DNA of 64,000 nucleotides from Morinoia aosen (GCA_030386875.1 CM059569.1:40525842-40589841); one strand, 5' to 3'; counted from the first letter of the stretch, positions 36,583 through 48,711 are shown. Program-made: numbers and translations. The notes: generated by a model not told the origin, from the sequence alone.

Positions 36583-37689
36583 ACACATGTCGAGTTCCAT
36601 TCACATTTTTCCGCGAATTTTAGACACATCTGACAACCTATTTCTTTCTGTGTGAGAGTGCGGTAAAACATCTTTGTACAGATTCAGATTTTGAATAAAT
36701 GCTAAGATGAGAATATTTCATATATTCTCTGTTCCCACACATATTTTATTTTAAAGACGTTTTGTGTTATTTAATCATCAATTTATCACTCAGGATTGCA
36801 AAATATGTCAAAAAATGAATGGAACAAATGCGCTGCAAAAGCTGAATTTGAAAATCCGAATTAAAACAAAGGACAACTTACAATAACTTATTTTCGAGGT
36901 GACATGACTGTGAATGAACGAATTCGTTGAACAGTTTGATGTACTGCCTGGATAACTTACCGGTCTGCAGCTCTGCTTATTTCTGGCATGCATACGAGTA
37001 GTCAATTTCTGTCCTCCAAAACTCAACGCGAGTTTTCATTCATTTGTGAGAAGCACATGTACAAGGTAAAATTTTAAATCAGAGCTTTTTTTCGGCCATG
37101 TAGAATCATAGATTCCAATTGCTCTCATCATCCATTGCTAATAAATTAATTACCGTTGCTAATCATCTTCATCGTTGCTCAGTGATATTCATTGGAGAAC
37201 CGTCATTCCTTTTAACTTTCACTCCCCTGCTCTCGGAGCTGGCTTTTGCCGCAGCTCAGCGCACCTGAAGCAATCCTGGCTTAAACGCGACTGGATTTGA
37301 TGGTTAGATGAAGCCTCGCATAGCTTCACTGGTCCCTCCCCAGTCACCAAACTTGCCTGTTCCATTCCTTAACAATAAGAGAGAAAGGCCAAATACAAAT
37401 TTGACTCTTACTCTTGGTAGTTTGTCATCATAAGTTATGAATTGTCTCAGAGGTAAACTATTTTATACTTGTCAAATGCTTTTTATCCTTGTCAAACCTT
37501 TATAAGCTATTGTGCCAATTAGAGTTCACAAGTGTCAATTAGAATACTCTCATCGTGTTCGGTCATCATGTTTATGAATTGTCGGTGAAGGACCCCATTT
37601 AATCCCTCTCAAATGCTTAACCCTTGCAAGCTATTTTGCAAAACAAAATTCACACACAGATTCCCCATGATTGCCCACGCTGACCAGCA

Positions 37690-38000
37690 AATAGATGGCG
37701 ACCCAAATAGTCCAAGAACCGACACGCGGAGCCGCAACGGTGGTACCGGCGGGCGAGAAGAATCCTAGCTCGGAGCCTCGTGACGCGTCCCGAAGAATTT
37801 CATCACATCCGTAGTGTGGGGCTGTTGTGCGGGGGTAATTGAGCAGTAATTGTGCAGGTGCGACTGCCGAGCAGAGGCGGCTCGCAGGGAAGCAAAAGTG
37901 CAGCAGGCGTCAGAGCGCAGCGGCCGCCGATGCCTGATTGATTTCATGCAAATCGCCGCGCTGCCGGCCGCCCAAACCCTCGGTCCTCCTCTCGTTTAAC
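37690..38000. other. G+C-rich CpG block with octamer, homeodomain and E-box-like words
   Basis: Dense CG dinucleotides; ATGCAAAT (POU octamer), two TAATTG words and CAGGTG lie close together. It is in the presumed SNAG-gene intron. A candidate enhancer or alternative promoter, by word content only. Confidence 0.3.
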
Positions 38001-38671
38001 GCTCCTGCTGAAGTCACTCCGATATTTTGGGAACGCGAATCAAATCATGGTTAAAGCTGCTGATTGTGAAGCGAGTCTTATCATGTTCATCTTGAGAATC
38101 TTGTTGTTTTTGGATAACTGTTCCTCTTTTTATATGTCTCTGTATTGTATAAAACCATTGTGTAGGTTAATTTAAATGAATATTGTAATCATTAATCAAA
38201 CCTATGCGATCCAGACGAGTGGTTGGTCCACATGACCAGACTGCACTACGATCCATGGCTAGAATTTTGATGGCACCAGATTGAAATTACGACTCATTAA
38301 TGTTAAGTGTTAAAAATTGAATTGAATTTTGACTGTTTGTTACCAATTCAATGAAATTGTATGAGTTTGAAGCCTGAAATTGCAGTTGGAATGCTCTTTA
38401 ATCAAACAAACCAGCATTGAACAAGAGGTAAAGAAGCACCCATGTAAAGTGACCTGTAACTGAACCCTTCTTTAAATCGCATTTGTTCAAATTGTGCGTC
38501 CTGAAATCCAAGGTTGAAATTTGAATCTCCTTCTTCTATTGAATGCATCGTTGACTAAACCTCAAAGTATTTCCAATCTCTCTGGCGACTAATACGAAAC
38601 TCCTTCCATCAGTTATATTCGGCTAGTCTCCTAATGCTTAACTCAGCTAGCCATTTCCGTCCCTCAATGCA

Positions 38672-38935
38672 AACCTGCTCTGCTTATTCCTTAACAGCGA
38701 CTGCCTCTGCTTAGTTCAGCCCTGATTAGCAACCTTCTTTGTTTAGTTCAACCTAGCCCCTCATTAGTGACCTGCTCTGCTTAGTTCAGCCCTCATTAGC
38801 GACCTGCTCTGCTTAGTTCAGCCCTCATTAGTGACCTGCTCTGCTTAGTTCAGTCCTCATAAGTGACCTGCTCTACTTAGTTCAGCCCTCATTAGCGACT
38901 GCCCCTGCTTAGCTGCGCTGAACCCTCGTTAGCGA
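38672..38935. repeat. 32-bp tandem repeat, about 7 copies
   Basis: Unit with CTGCTCTGCTTAGTTCAGC and CCTCATTAG(C/T)GA; the edges are degenerate. Confidence 0.9.
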
Positions 38936-39554
38936 GGCAGCTCAGCGCTGCGCAGAGCAGAATTGGTTGTCAGCCCAGCGACTTCCTGCCAAAGTTTCTT
39001 GATAGCGGCCCGACTTGTGCACACGGAGAAGCGAGCCAAAAAACATATAATCCTGTGGACAAATGTTCAGAGCGAGTAAATGCTCCCAAGTTTAGCCAAA
39101 CATTGAAAGTTTTCTGATGAATTCCGCTTTCGTCCCGAATGATAATTAAATCTGTGCCGCTGGGTAAGGAATTCAAATGATTTTTCTCCTGCCGTTCGTT
39201 GTTTGCAAGGGAAAAGTAAAGTCAAATGGTAGGTACTGATTGCGCTAAGATTTTTTGGGGAAAGTCAAAAGCTTAATTTGAGTAAAAGAGCAATGAAGCT
39301 ATTTTAAAAATTAAATAAATTCAACGGAAGGCCGGGTATTTTTATTCATGTAATTTTTCTGACATATTAAGTTTCTGAAGCAATGCGCTTTGTCTTCGCT
39401 TAATTTGAACACAAGGCTTGAAAAATTCTTGCCGCAAGTTGCTTCTGTGTTCTTACCAAGTGAATCATTTGTGTTTTGAAATCTTTTTAAGATATGAGTG
39501 AAATATTCGCTAAGAAAGTATGACACGAGACACTCGTATGAGATGTGAGTGTAC

Positions 39555-39842
39555 GTTGAGACCAAGGTAGAGGAAACAAGGTAGGTTCAAACCAGTCTTT
39601 TTTCGTTGACGGTGTGGTTTTGCTGACGTCACGGCAAAGAACCAATAGCAGCTCTTATATTCCATCTGGTAGCACTCCCTACGCCCAAACATGGCTCCAC
39701 TATTGGTTTAACGACATTGTGTTTTGGTGACGTCATAAGGTTTGTTTGCAATAAAGCCTTTCTATTGGCAAGCCATACAAAAATAGGTGTATTTTCTCCC
39801 ATAGAAATGGCCCTACCTAGTTTCATCTACCGTGGTTGAGAC
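39555..39842. mobile_element. Complete hAT-like MITE (272 bp plus 8-bp TSDs)
   Basis: An identical 8-mer, GTTGAGAC, flanks the element at 39555-39562 and 39835-39842. Inside are 23-bp terminal inverted repeats (39563-39585 and 39812-39834) with 3 mismatches, both beginning CA(A/C)GGTAGA. An 8-bp duplication and CA...TG ends fit the hAT superfamily. It is too short to encode a transposase. The interior holds two perfect TGACGTCA palindromes (39624-39631, 39728-39735) and three CCAAT-type pentamers (39642, 39702, 39764; two of them as ATTGG). Confidence 0.85.
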
Positions 39843-40731
39843 AAAGAAAGTATAATTCGAGATACATTTTTGAAATTGAAATCGCGTCTTTAGGATTATT
39901 TCGCCGCTAGTTTTTATTTCTCGCTTTAACTCTCCTGGTTTAAAAATCGAAAAGTGAGGCTTAATCTTGTAAGTTAAACTGCGCTCAGTTCGACCACGAG
40001 TCAGTTTCGTAGCTGCTGTAGTTTGGATACGGGACGCCGGTAAATTTGCAGCACTGAACTGCGGCCGCAGCGAGGGGTCTGAACGAACGACTTCAAAACA
40101 TTTATCGTTCGTGACTGGAAGATTAGATTAGATTATTAGTTAGTTTAAGCCTCCCTATCCGCCACAAAGGCGATCCAAAGAGAGGAAGGAGGAAGGCATC
40201 ATTTAGTATGGAGTCGAGGAAACGTGGAATCTATGCAGAAAGGGCATAGAAACAATAATTTGAGAAAGAAGATTATGAAACAAGATCATAGTTGAAGAAG
40301 AAAGTTGCACGTGCTGAAAAACAGGACAGCAGTGAACAGACAAAAGATGGTCCTTAACAATTCAAAAACATTTTATTTCAACAATAAGAAGGCCTACCAA
40401 ACTCTCAGGTCGGACCCTCACATATTCCCCCTCGTAGTGCTAATTCCCATAGATACAATAGTTGTGTCCCTCTGAGGGAAATTACGTGACTGGAAACGCA
40501 GGCAGCGCTCTTTACGCAAATGGTAATCAAGTGTGATCAAATCTTAGCTTTCTTGTTGTTTGGTATTCTGTGAGAAAAAGAAGGTCTATGTTCATGACTA
40601 TACCATATTATTCCTCCGTATGCAGTGGTTGCGGAGTTTTCAATCGCATTTGCAATACTTTGGGAAAGTGTCTTGACTTTGGAAGTCGACTTAGGCAAAT
40701 GCGCGGTAATGAAAGCGTACTGCTTGCTACT

Positions 40732-40774
40732 GTCAACGGCATAAGTATGCTGTTTATGTCAACGGCATAAGTAT
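40732..40774. repeat. Short direct duplication
   Basis: GTCAACGGCATAAGTAT occurs twice, next to the AT microsatellite. Confidence 0.85.
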
Positions 40775-40776
40775 AG

Positions 40777-40778
<2 letters not shown>

Positions 40779-40811
<33 letters not shown>

Positions 40812-40816
40812 TATGT
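40779..40816. repeat. AT microsatellite
   Basis: (AT)n with two interruptions. Confidence 0.97.
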
Positions 40817-42951
40817 ACGTACATTCAAATGTAACTTACAGCTGATTGAAAATCAAATTGTTCATTTATACAAAATCCCTTTCATTAAACCGAAGTTTTT
40901 TGTTCAATTTGCGGAACATGTTGAAATTTTAATTCACTAATGTTTTGGAATGAATCATTCCATTAAACTAGTTTTTCTTGAAGTAAAAATATTATTCATA
41001 ATATGAAGCCTCTTTGAAGTTCTCTACGCACTAGAACGTACAAGAAATCGCTTAATAAAGCGTGAATTTCCTTCGGCGCCAACCAGGACAGCCCATCCTC
41101 TTCTGGTTTGCTCCAGCTTCTCTATCCGATGAGATCTATCATGCATCTTCTGTAACCTTAGATCATCTGCTTTAGAAATTTAATCTGTACCATTGTCTCG
41201 TTAATAAAAACTATCATAGTAATACACTGCTCTTAAGTCGCTACAGAGGGAACTTTCTGTTTTTAACTCATATGATCTTTGCGGATATGTCGACCAAAAT
41301 ACTCATTTCCAAAGACTAGGGCATGTGTATAACAAAAGCTGGAATTCTATTATGCTATTGTAGCTTATATGACAGAAAAAATCATTAATCAAATACACAC
41401 TTCCATGTACACTTCGTATTGTACAAGAAATGTTCTCGTTTCTGAATGAATTTCCGTCCGAGAAACGTCTGTTAGAAATGATTTCGTCGGAGTGGATGCT
41501 GCAGAGCGCAAGGCGCTGGCCAGCCAGGCTGCCAAGACACTTTTCTTTGGCCGCCATAATCAAAACTTTGAGGAAACAGTAATGGAAGGCTGCCACGAAA
41601 AAGCTACTGCAGCTGTCAGGGAAGATTTTGCTCAAAACTCTTGCTATGTTCATAATTTATAGCGGCGCTAATCGGCGCAATAGTTATTTTATCAGACGTT
41701 AAGACTCAATAATCACCGGTTGTATATTATATGTAGAATAAAATTGATGCCCACCTGTCGAAACGCCATCTCCAGTTGTGCAGTTGTCTGCCGTCTTGAG
41801 CATCAAATTAACAAGAGAAATCTTTTCGAGTAAATGAAAGCAAAAACTGATCATTTCGCTATTCCAAATGGAACAAAATACCTCATCCCTTGAGTATTGA
41901 GTGAATTTTTTCTTTAACAAAATGAATTAAATGATGTTGTTCGCTGAAAATGATTTCATTAGTCGTGGCAAAATTTCTGATTGACGAAGCTCTCGCAGGT
42001 GTGACTACCAGAGTTTTTTTGACGAAAAAGAAAACTCATGTACGGCTACTTTCATAAAAAAATACGTCGATATCCTAGTTTTCATTAAAATTTGAAGTCT
42101 TACTACTATTTTACCAAATTGTTTATTGCTGCAGACGTGCTTGGTACTACAGAAAAGTAGAGGAATCTTCCTAGTTACATGTACATTTATACAGTCAGCT
42201 TTCTGAGGGACTTGAACATTGTCTACGTGAAGTGAAACCTTTTGAAGGATTCTCTCGAACTCGAAAAATCTATGTCCTAAAGTAAAAGTTTAAGAATGAT
42301 TGTAAAACTGAAGTAAATAAGCTTTATAGACTTAATTACACACAAACATTGATTCATATGGCCATGGCAATTCCCTTTCTGGAATTTTTGGAACATAATT
42401 CTTTTGAGTATAATTCTAGCAACACCAGGACTATGGCAGGAGAAATATTTACAGACAGTAGAATTTTTCTCCACCCTAGGCTGAGGCAAAAACTTGAGAA
42501 GCTCCAATTTTCGTGTCAGGCTGAAATTTCTCTCAACAGCCGGACGAAAACAATAATCTGTAGCTATAAATCAGACCTCATCTTACAACAGCAATACATC
42601 TCACAGCTGACATCGTTGCCAAAAATTGTTGTGGCTTTCGATCCTCTCAATTACATTGACATCTGCAGTGCACGCAAAGTATTAGGAGACGCAAACGTGA
42701 CGTCAGCTAAAAGGTTCACGAGCAATCAGAGTTTTGTTTTACGAAGGCTTGGAGCGCCACCTAAACACAACCTGAACAGTTGAACATTAATTTAGTTTTC
42801 AAAATTTTGCGTTCAAAATGATGAAGTTTCATGATTCTAATAACAAAGTAAACGCATGCCTTCATCTTCAAGAAAGATTTGGAAGTTACAGACGCTTGTT
42901 ATTCACACGCAAACAATTTACTAACTAGTACAATGCTACAAGAAAATCATG

Positions 42952-43098
42952 TTTGAAAATTTTACTGAACATAATGGAAAGAACAATTTCTTGCGAATGA
43001 GGTTTTTGAATTAAATATGCTATTCTAAAAACGTATGATTCATTGATTATGAAGAGTTAATTCGGTATAATTAACTCTTCGAGACATATCGATAAAAA
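42952..43098 (+). repeat. Dispersed repeat R8, copy a (weak)
   Basis: Two blocks, TTTTACTGAACATAATGGAA near 42959 and TCGAGACATATCGATAAAA at 43079, recur in order at 44349-44462. Between them lies a perfect 12-bp stem hairpin (43051-43080). Confidence 0.4.
43051..43080. other. Perfect 12-bp stem hairpin
   Basis: GAAGAGTTAATT pairs with AATTAACTCTTC across a 6-nt loop. It sits inside dispersed repeat R8 copy a. Confidence 0.7.
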
Positions 43099-43251
43099 CA
43101 TATCAATAAAATAGACTGAAGCACTTCTGTCTATTTCTTTGAGATAAGGCTTGTTGGACGGTCATCTCGACGGCAGTCGCCCGTTGCAATTCACTGCAGC
43201 AACCTTCTAATCCCGAAGACGTTTATTGAACAGTTTTAAAAGTTTTTTCCA

Positions 43252-43308
43252 GGTTCGCTCATCAGGAGAGCATCATGCGCAGATCTCACAAACGAACCAC
43301 AAAATGCA
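43252..43308 (+). repeat. Dispersed repeat R7, copy b
   Basis: Same-orientation partner of 34338-34392. Confidence 0.6.
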
Positions 43309-43650
43309 AGCACAATTCCCATAAACGAACGAAACAGCCAAGAAAAAGAAAATTCAATTTTATAATAAATGAAAGAATGTTCGTCTGCCTCCCATTTTAT
43401 TCCCGCCAGATGAATAATTTCATTCCTCAGATTTTACTAAAACAATTTGAAGCTCAAAATTTCTAAACGTTTGTCCACAAAAAATTCAGAAAAAGAAAAC
43501 GGGTGCAAGTTTTGTCCAAAAATATGTCAGAGATGTCGCATTCCAGCGCCTTTGGAAGGTCTGAGAAATATTTTACAGCTACCAGCTCCATGACAGAGAC
43601 TCTACTGCTACTAATTGTCTCATTGAGAGACTCCATCTACATCCTAATTT

Positions 43651-43788
43651 AAACAATTTGAACAATTAGAACTATTTATTTACCACAAGTGATACAGCAA
43701 TAGATTGTGTATTAAGTGTAGCAGAGTGGATACATTTGAGTATAGCTACCTGTGGGCCCGAATAAGTTCAGTGACTTCCAGGGCATCG
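43651..43788 (+). repeat. Dispersed repeat R6, copy b, with conserved reading frame
   Basis: Partner of 12167-12297. The matched frame here has a TGA upstream of the conserved peptide, so this copy is not an intact coding unit. Within the 22 best-matched codons about seven differ: three synonymous, and three of the other four conservative. Confidence 0.7.
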
Positions 43789-44348
43789 TATCATCAACGC
43801 TATTCTGAGGTGTTCTACCCATAGCTCGCTCTGTGACTCGCGAAAACAGAAGTCATATCTCGACCCTGATATTCGTTGTCATTAAACTAATGACATCCCG
43901 CGCTTTGAGTCAAACAAAACCATTAAAAGCTTTGAATCTATTTATGCGGGGCAGCTCATGCTCTGGCTTATTTCTTTTGCACTCCAGGGAGATACATACC
44001 CCTAAAAATTTGTTAACCGAAGAAAAACAATGTCACAAATGACACAAAATGGTGATGGCAAATAGCGTTAGTGATCTATGTGAGTTTAAGATATAATGCT
44101 GCAGTTGCCAGAGGTGTAAGTGTAATGCTTCCTTTCCATGTCTCATCTGAGACTCTATGCGCCTGTTAATCAGGTGATACAAAGGGCCAGTGACGACCGA
44201 CGCAACACGTGCAGTACGTAGATCATCACCAGAGCTTGAAGTCTGGTAACATTCACATTTATTTCTATTTGGTTGATCATTTTTTCAAATCAAACCCGAA
44301 GAAATGTTTACGTTAATAAAATTTTAATCAAAAGTAATGAGGAAACAT

Positions 44349-44462
44349 ATTGAACATTTTACTGGACCGTTCTGAAAGAATAAATGTTTCCAGCGTTAGA
44401 TATAATATTTTTCTAACCGTTGTGTTCTCCAGGGAGAGCTGGTCGAGACATATCGATAAAAG
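44349..44462 (+). repeat. Dispersed repeat R8, copy b (weak)
   Basis: Partner of 42952-43098. The second block (TCGAGACATATCGATAAAA) is identical over 19 bases. Confidence 0.4.
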
Positions 44463-46335
44463 AAATTCTTGATTTTTCTATCCTCGTAGAAAAACTTCAC
44501 AGGATTTGGACTCGAAACATTTCAAACGCTTAGGAGACATTTAAAAAATCCTAGCATGTTGCTGGACCGTTTTCGAGAAACACGGAGCCATATTTCGTTG
44601 GTTGCTGGCGTCCCTCACTGTTAAAGAAGGGATTCTTCCGGGTGTTATCCAGGCGGATTTTACGAGTAAAGGGTATCGGTTTCCTGTCATGCGACATCCC
44701 ATTGCCGGTGTTTGCCGGAATAACTCAGGCCTTATCGGCTATAGTTGTCGGCAGGGAGGCAGGAGCGTTCAGTGTGCGCGGGTCGGCGTGAAGCTTTCGG
44801 GCTCACAGCGCACCTGTTGGATGCTGACCAGCTTTTCTTCTTCTGTCACAGCGAGATTTACACGACGGCCTCGCCTCAAGTTATCACGTTAACTTTCAGC
44901 CATGGCACAGGGGCTGCGTCCAGTCGCTGCGGAATTTTGTGCTCTTTCGTGAATAACCTTCTGCTTTACGCGAGTACCTTTTACTGCGATCTGCGTTGAC
45001 TACGTATACGTATTTCATCAGATCTATGCCATCGCAGAGTGTGGTGAAATCACGTGATTGAATAAATCATAGTTTTCTTCATTTGTATCAAATTCATATA
45101 TGTTATTCGCATACGTTTACGAAAATTAAAAAATTTACCACATATACAGTATATAGAAAGAGAATTGAATACTCTCTGGGTTTTCACGAGTCAGTGAAGT
45201 TACTTTAAGGGAAAAATTATAAAGACCATGAAGGTTTGATGGCGATCAATTATATAAAATGCGTCTATTACGGACAAAATTTGAAAGTATACCTCTTGAT
45301 AATTTCTGCAAGAGACTAAGTACAAATTACGAAGGATAATTGAGCGGTTGCCATTGATTTTCACAAATGAATTTCAGGGTCTAGAAGAATTTCAAATTCC
45401 ACCCACTAATCAGACATGCAGCAATAGGAAAAGCAAGTAAAATTAGAAGAAATTGAGAATTCGCAGGATTAGAACCAAATAGGAATTACCGCAGTGCAAT
45501 GTAGCATCATTGCAGTATGTTTTGGGTAAGGTTGTAGTGCGTGGGCAGCAACACTGACGCCATATACTGCTCCTTCCACAGCCACCGTGTGCTCCAGTGC
45601 AGCAATTCCGGCAGTGAACTCAACTGAGCGTCCCCAAACTTCTCTGAATTACTAGTAGTCCTGTTGACTATCCATGCAGTGTGCATTGCGGTAATATGGG
45701 CGCAGTTTCGACTGCCCTGAACTGCTGGTGCCGGGATCGATTCACAGCAGTCTGAACAGACCGCATCGCACCGGCTCTAAACCCCAACTCTGAACTGCAC
45801 CGACCTTTACCGTACCAATTTGTAATGGAAAAACAAGACACAACAACAAAGGCAAGAATGTATCTGCACTAACTGAAACACTTATTTACTTTACTCTACC
45901 ATGAAAATGAGAAGAAGCAAAAAATACAGGGATAAATTTCAGAATGACTCCGAGATGCGTTCACTAGGTGCTACAAATTTCGACCCCTATAACATGTTGT
46001 GAGGAGAGAATCGTAAGAAAACTGATATGTTGTACTGTGTTCGCCTCGGTAAACTCGGATGCGTTGAATTTCGTAACTTGTTCGCTAAGTTAGTGAGCGC
46101 GTCTGCTTTGATCTCCAGCGCGGGATGACCAAGAATAACCCGCTGTATTACTACGCCGCTTACGCTCACTACTTCACAAATTATTTCAAATTGCCTCTCT
46201 CAGCATCAAAGAGAAGATCATTAGAGCAAGCAGATAAAAGTTCATCACGTTCCTGCTGCTCAGGATGATGGATCCTAGTTAAGGAGAGAACGATGCAATA
46301 ATGACTTGTTTCCTTCAATCTGCTGCAAATATCTG
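44463..46335. other. Single-copy DNA, no gene recognised
   Basis: A G+C-richer patch at 44600-44900 carries a 96-codon frame without recognisable features. Confidence 0.5.
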
Positions 46336-46557
46336 GGATCTTTTCCAGACAAGCCCCGCCACTAGTGCAACACATAAGTTCACCGCTTGTGAGTTTCGAA
46401 ATAATGCACCTATCGACTTCAAATTAATCTCAAACGAAAGAATGTTTGAATCTTTAGTTTGAGAGTAATTTGAAGTCGATAGGTGCATTATTTCGAAAGT
46501 TACAAGTGGGTGAACTTATGTGTTGCATCAGTGGCGGCGCTTATCCGGAAAAGATCC
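46336..46557. repeat. Long near-perfect inverted repeat (222-bp foldback)
   Basis: Arms at 46336-46441 and 46451-46557 are about 90% complementary over some 107 bp, with a 9-nt loop. Long identical stretches include the ones starting TGCAACACATAAGTTCACC and TTTCGAAATAATGCACC. No clear target-site duplication is seen. It could be a palindromic MITE or, if transcribed, a hairpin-RNA source of small RNAs. Confidence 0.88.
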
Positions 46558-47323
46558 ATAACTGACGGTTGGATGGTAACAGACATACTTTCGTTATTAG
46601 TACTTTGGCGTTTTGTAGTACTTACTTGGGCTTGAAGGATTCAGTTCGGTAAATGAGACAGATGTATGCATATAGTGCACGTTCCTGACAGTCTTTAGAG
46701 TATCATACCTCCACTTGTTCAGTGAATTAGGAGGTGCTGATACCTTGAAGCAGCACGGCCGCATTCATTGTATTATACAGTCGTTTGTTCACTAAACACA
46801 GCAACAAACATAACGTAGCACAAAAACACACTTACGTTATACGTAAGAGCTCAGGCAACGCAAAGCAAGGAATTAATTAACATTTGCTTTCGGGAATTTC
46901 TGAGGCGAGCTTTTGAAACTCTATTTTTGTGGCCACTAAATGCATTTCAATTCTGCCGTGAAATTTGTTTCTATTGGAATTCAAATTAGGGAGTGGCGTC
47001 CTGGCCGAGGTGCGCCAGCAGCGTCGGCAGGCACAGCATCTCTCCAGATCGGCTGTCTCTCACAACAGCTCGGCATATATCAATACGCTCGCGTATTGAC
47101 ACGTACCCACGTATTGGGCCACATGTGTACCAATCGGTAAATTGCTCATTCACGTACCGGTATAAATGAAGGGCATTTCATCAAGTTTCGCAATCTGTTA
47201 AAAAAATAACTGCTACCACAAGAGGTGAAATGTTATCGTGCAATTGTGTTTTTCGTATGGCTCAGGAAGGATAGAAATGCATTCGAGCAGTGAAGTCGAT
47301 TTACGTGTTCTGCTATTTACAAG
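46558..47323. other. Single-copy DNA, no gene recognised
   Basis: Nothing beyond short chance frames. Confidence 0.5.
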
Positions 47324-47402
47324 CTGACCCTACCAAACCCTGACCCTACCAAACCCTGACCCTACCAAACCCTGACCCTACCAAACCCTGACCCTACCAA
47401 AC
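47324..47402. repeat. 16-bp tandem repeat, 5 copies
   Basis: Unit CCCTGACCCTACCAAA. It ends 2 bases before the TTAA that flanks MITE copy 5. Confidence 0.95.
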
Positions 47403-47407
47403 GTTAA

Positions 47408-47616
47408 CACCCGCAGAAACGTGGTGAACGAGTTGACGCGTTCACAGCGATGGGAAAACTGGAGTTCAATATTTAACTTTAATTTAAAGTCTAAAGTCGT
47501 TAGCAATTTAATAAATATCAAATATGAACAGGGTCCATTAAAAGTAATCAGTTTTAAAAGATTCTCGAGATATTTTTTCAAACGACCCATCGATGGGTGA
47601 CATCACAAGCAGCGTG
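47408..47616 (-). mobile_element. TTAA-type MITE, diverged copy 5
   Basis: Flanked by TTAA (47404-47407) and ATAA (47617-47620), with CAC...GTG ends. It shares the TTCAATATTTAAC segment with copy 4, and its far end carries GTGATGTCACCCATCGATGG on the minus strand, which aligns with the GCGACGTGACCCAACGGTGG block of copy 1. It is more diverged than the others. It contains a perfect 14-bp palindrome at 47585-47598. Confidence 0.55.
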
Positions 47617-48696
47617 ATAACTTTAGGCTCATAGTTTCACGCTTGAATTTTCCAATGTAAAACATAATTCATGAAAGTTTTGCAGTTGGGTAGAAACATT
47701 CTTAAGCTACTCATGAATCGACTAGAAATGAAGCATTGAAAACAACAGAATTTTTCATTTGTTTTTCGTCTTACTTGATATTATTCATGCTTTCACTAAC
47801 ACTATAGAAAAAACTACGGTAGTTTATTCAGAACTCTGATATTGAATCATTTATAATTTTCGACACAATGTAACGATCATTTGTATTGTTTTAATACAAA
47901 GATTATTTGTATTATATTTTTTCGCTGAAATCTGAGGTAGATATTGCTTGCGTGTTCTCTTCTGCAACAGTATATAAGATCCATCTAGAAAATATATACA
48001 TATGCATCCACTAATTCGTAATGGAAACATGAGACAATGTTATGGAAGTACACATTTCTAGCCTAGTCTGAATTGGAACAACTGCACAAACGCAGAGTCT
48101 GTGATCCTTATGTTCACCAGAAGTTGGGATTAGCAATTTTCTTTCAGTTGCCAGGTTGGCTGGAAGGCAGCTGGGGCGAATGAATGAGGTGTCATTAGGG
48201 TGAAGACTATCCATTTGAGAATAAAATTATGCCCAATCTAATGCAATTGAAACGAATTCCTTGGCTGTGTAGGAAATGACCGACCATTTCAATGCTACTG
48301 AGATTTATTTAAATGGAAATTTTTATAGTTGGCGCTCAAGGAAACTTCGCATCGACAATTTGAGGCAGAGCGAGATTAATGACGGAGTAGACAGCGCGCA
48401 GATGTGGAGCTCGAGTGAAATAAAGTTATTGTCGAAGAGATATTTCGTACTGTAAAGGTTCAGTGTGGCCTGTGATCAGGCTAGATTTGTTCTACGGACT
48501 CCTAGAATTTGATATAAAAGGGCATTCTGCAGCTGTTAGTAATAGCTGTTCAATTCATTCGATAATTTCAACTTCTCTTAGGCGTTTACCGGGCCCATAA
48601 ATAATACATTCATGTTCTTTATTCTTTTGAATCAAACTTAAAATAATCTTACTTACTTTTGCTGAATGAAACGATTATCATAAATGTAAAACATCG

Positions 48697-48711
48697 ACAC
48701 ACACACACACA
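48697..48711. repeat. AC microsatellite
   Basis: About seven AC dinucleotides. Confidence 0.95.

Larger units (their letters stand above)
33407..38671. other. Presumed first intron of the SNAG gene or intergenic DNA
   Basis: Begins at the GTGAGT donor. It holds repeats R7a, the foldback at 36339 and the CpG block at 37690. No zinc-finger exon is recognised on the plus strand. Confidence 0.4.
38936..42951. other. Single-copy DNA around the hAT-like MITE
   Basis: A 144-codon plus-strand frame (42349-42783) and a 116-codon minus-strand frame (41303-41653) are the longest non-repeat frames here. Neither shows a motif, signal peptide or membrane segment I can name, so they are left uncalled. Confidence 0.45.

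Noticed and set aside
42349..42783. 144-codon plus-strand frame
   Set aside because: The longest non-repeat frame apart from the SNAG and PLE ones, but no motif, no splice context and no biased composition. Left uncalled rather than named.
44602..44892. Possible bacterial gene because of higher G+C content
   Set aside because: The 96-codon frame has no recognisable family, and flanking DNA is typical of the window.
47324..47402. Telomere-like CCCTA repeats
   Set aside because: The unit is a 16-mer with CCAAA and TGA interruptions, not the arthropod CCTAA telomere repeat.
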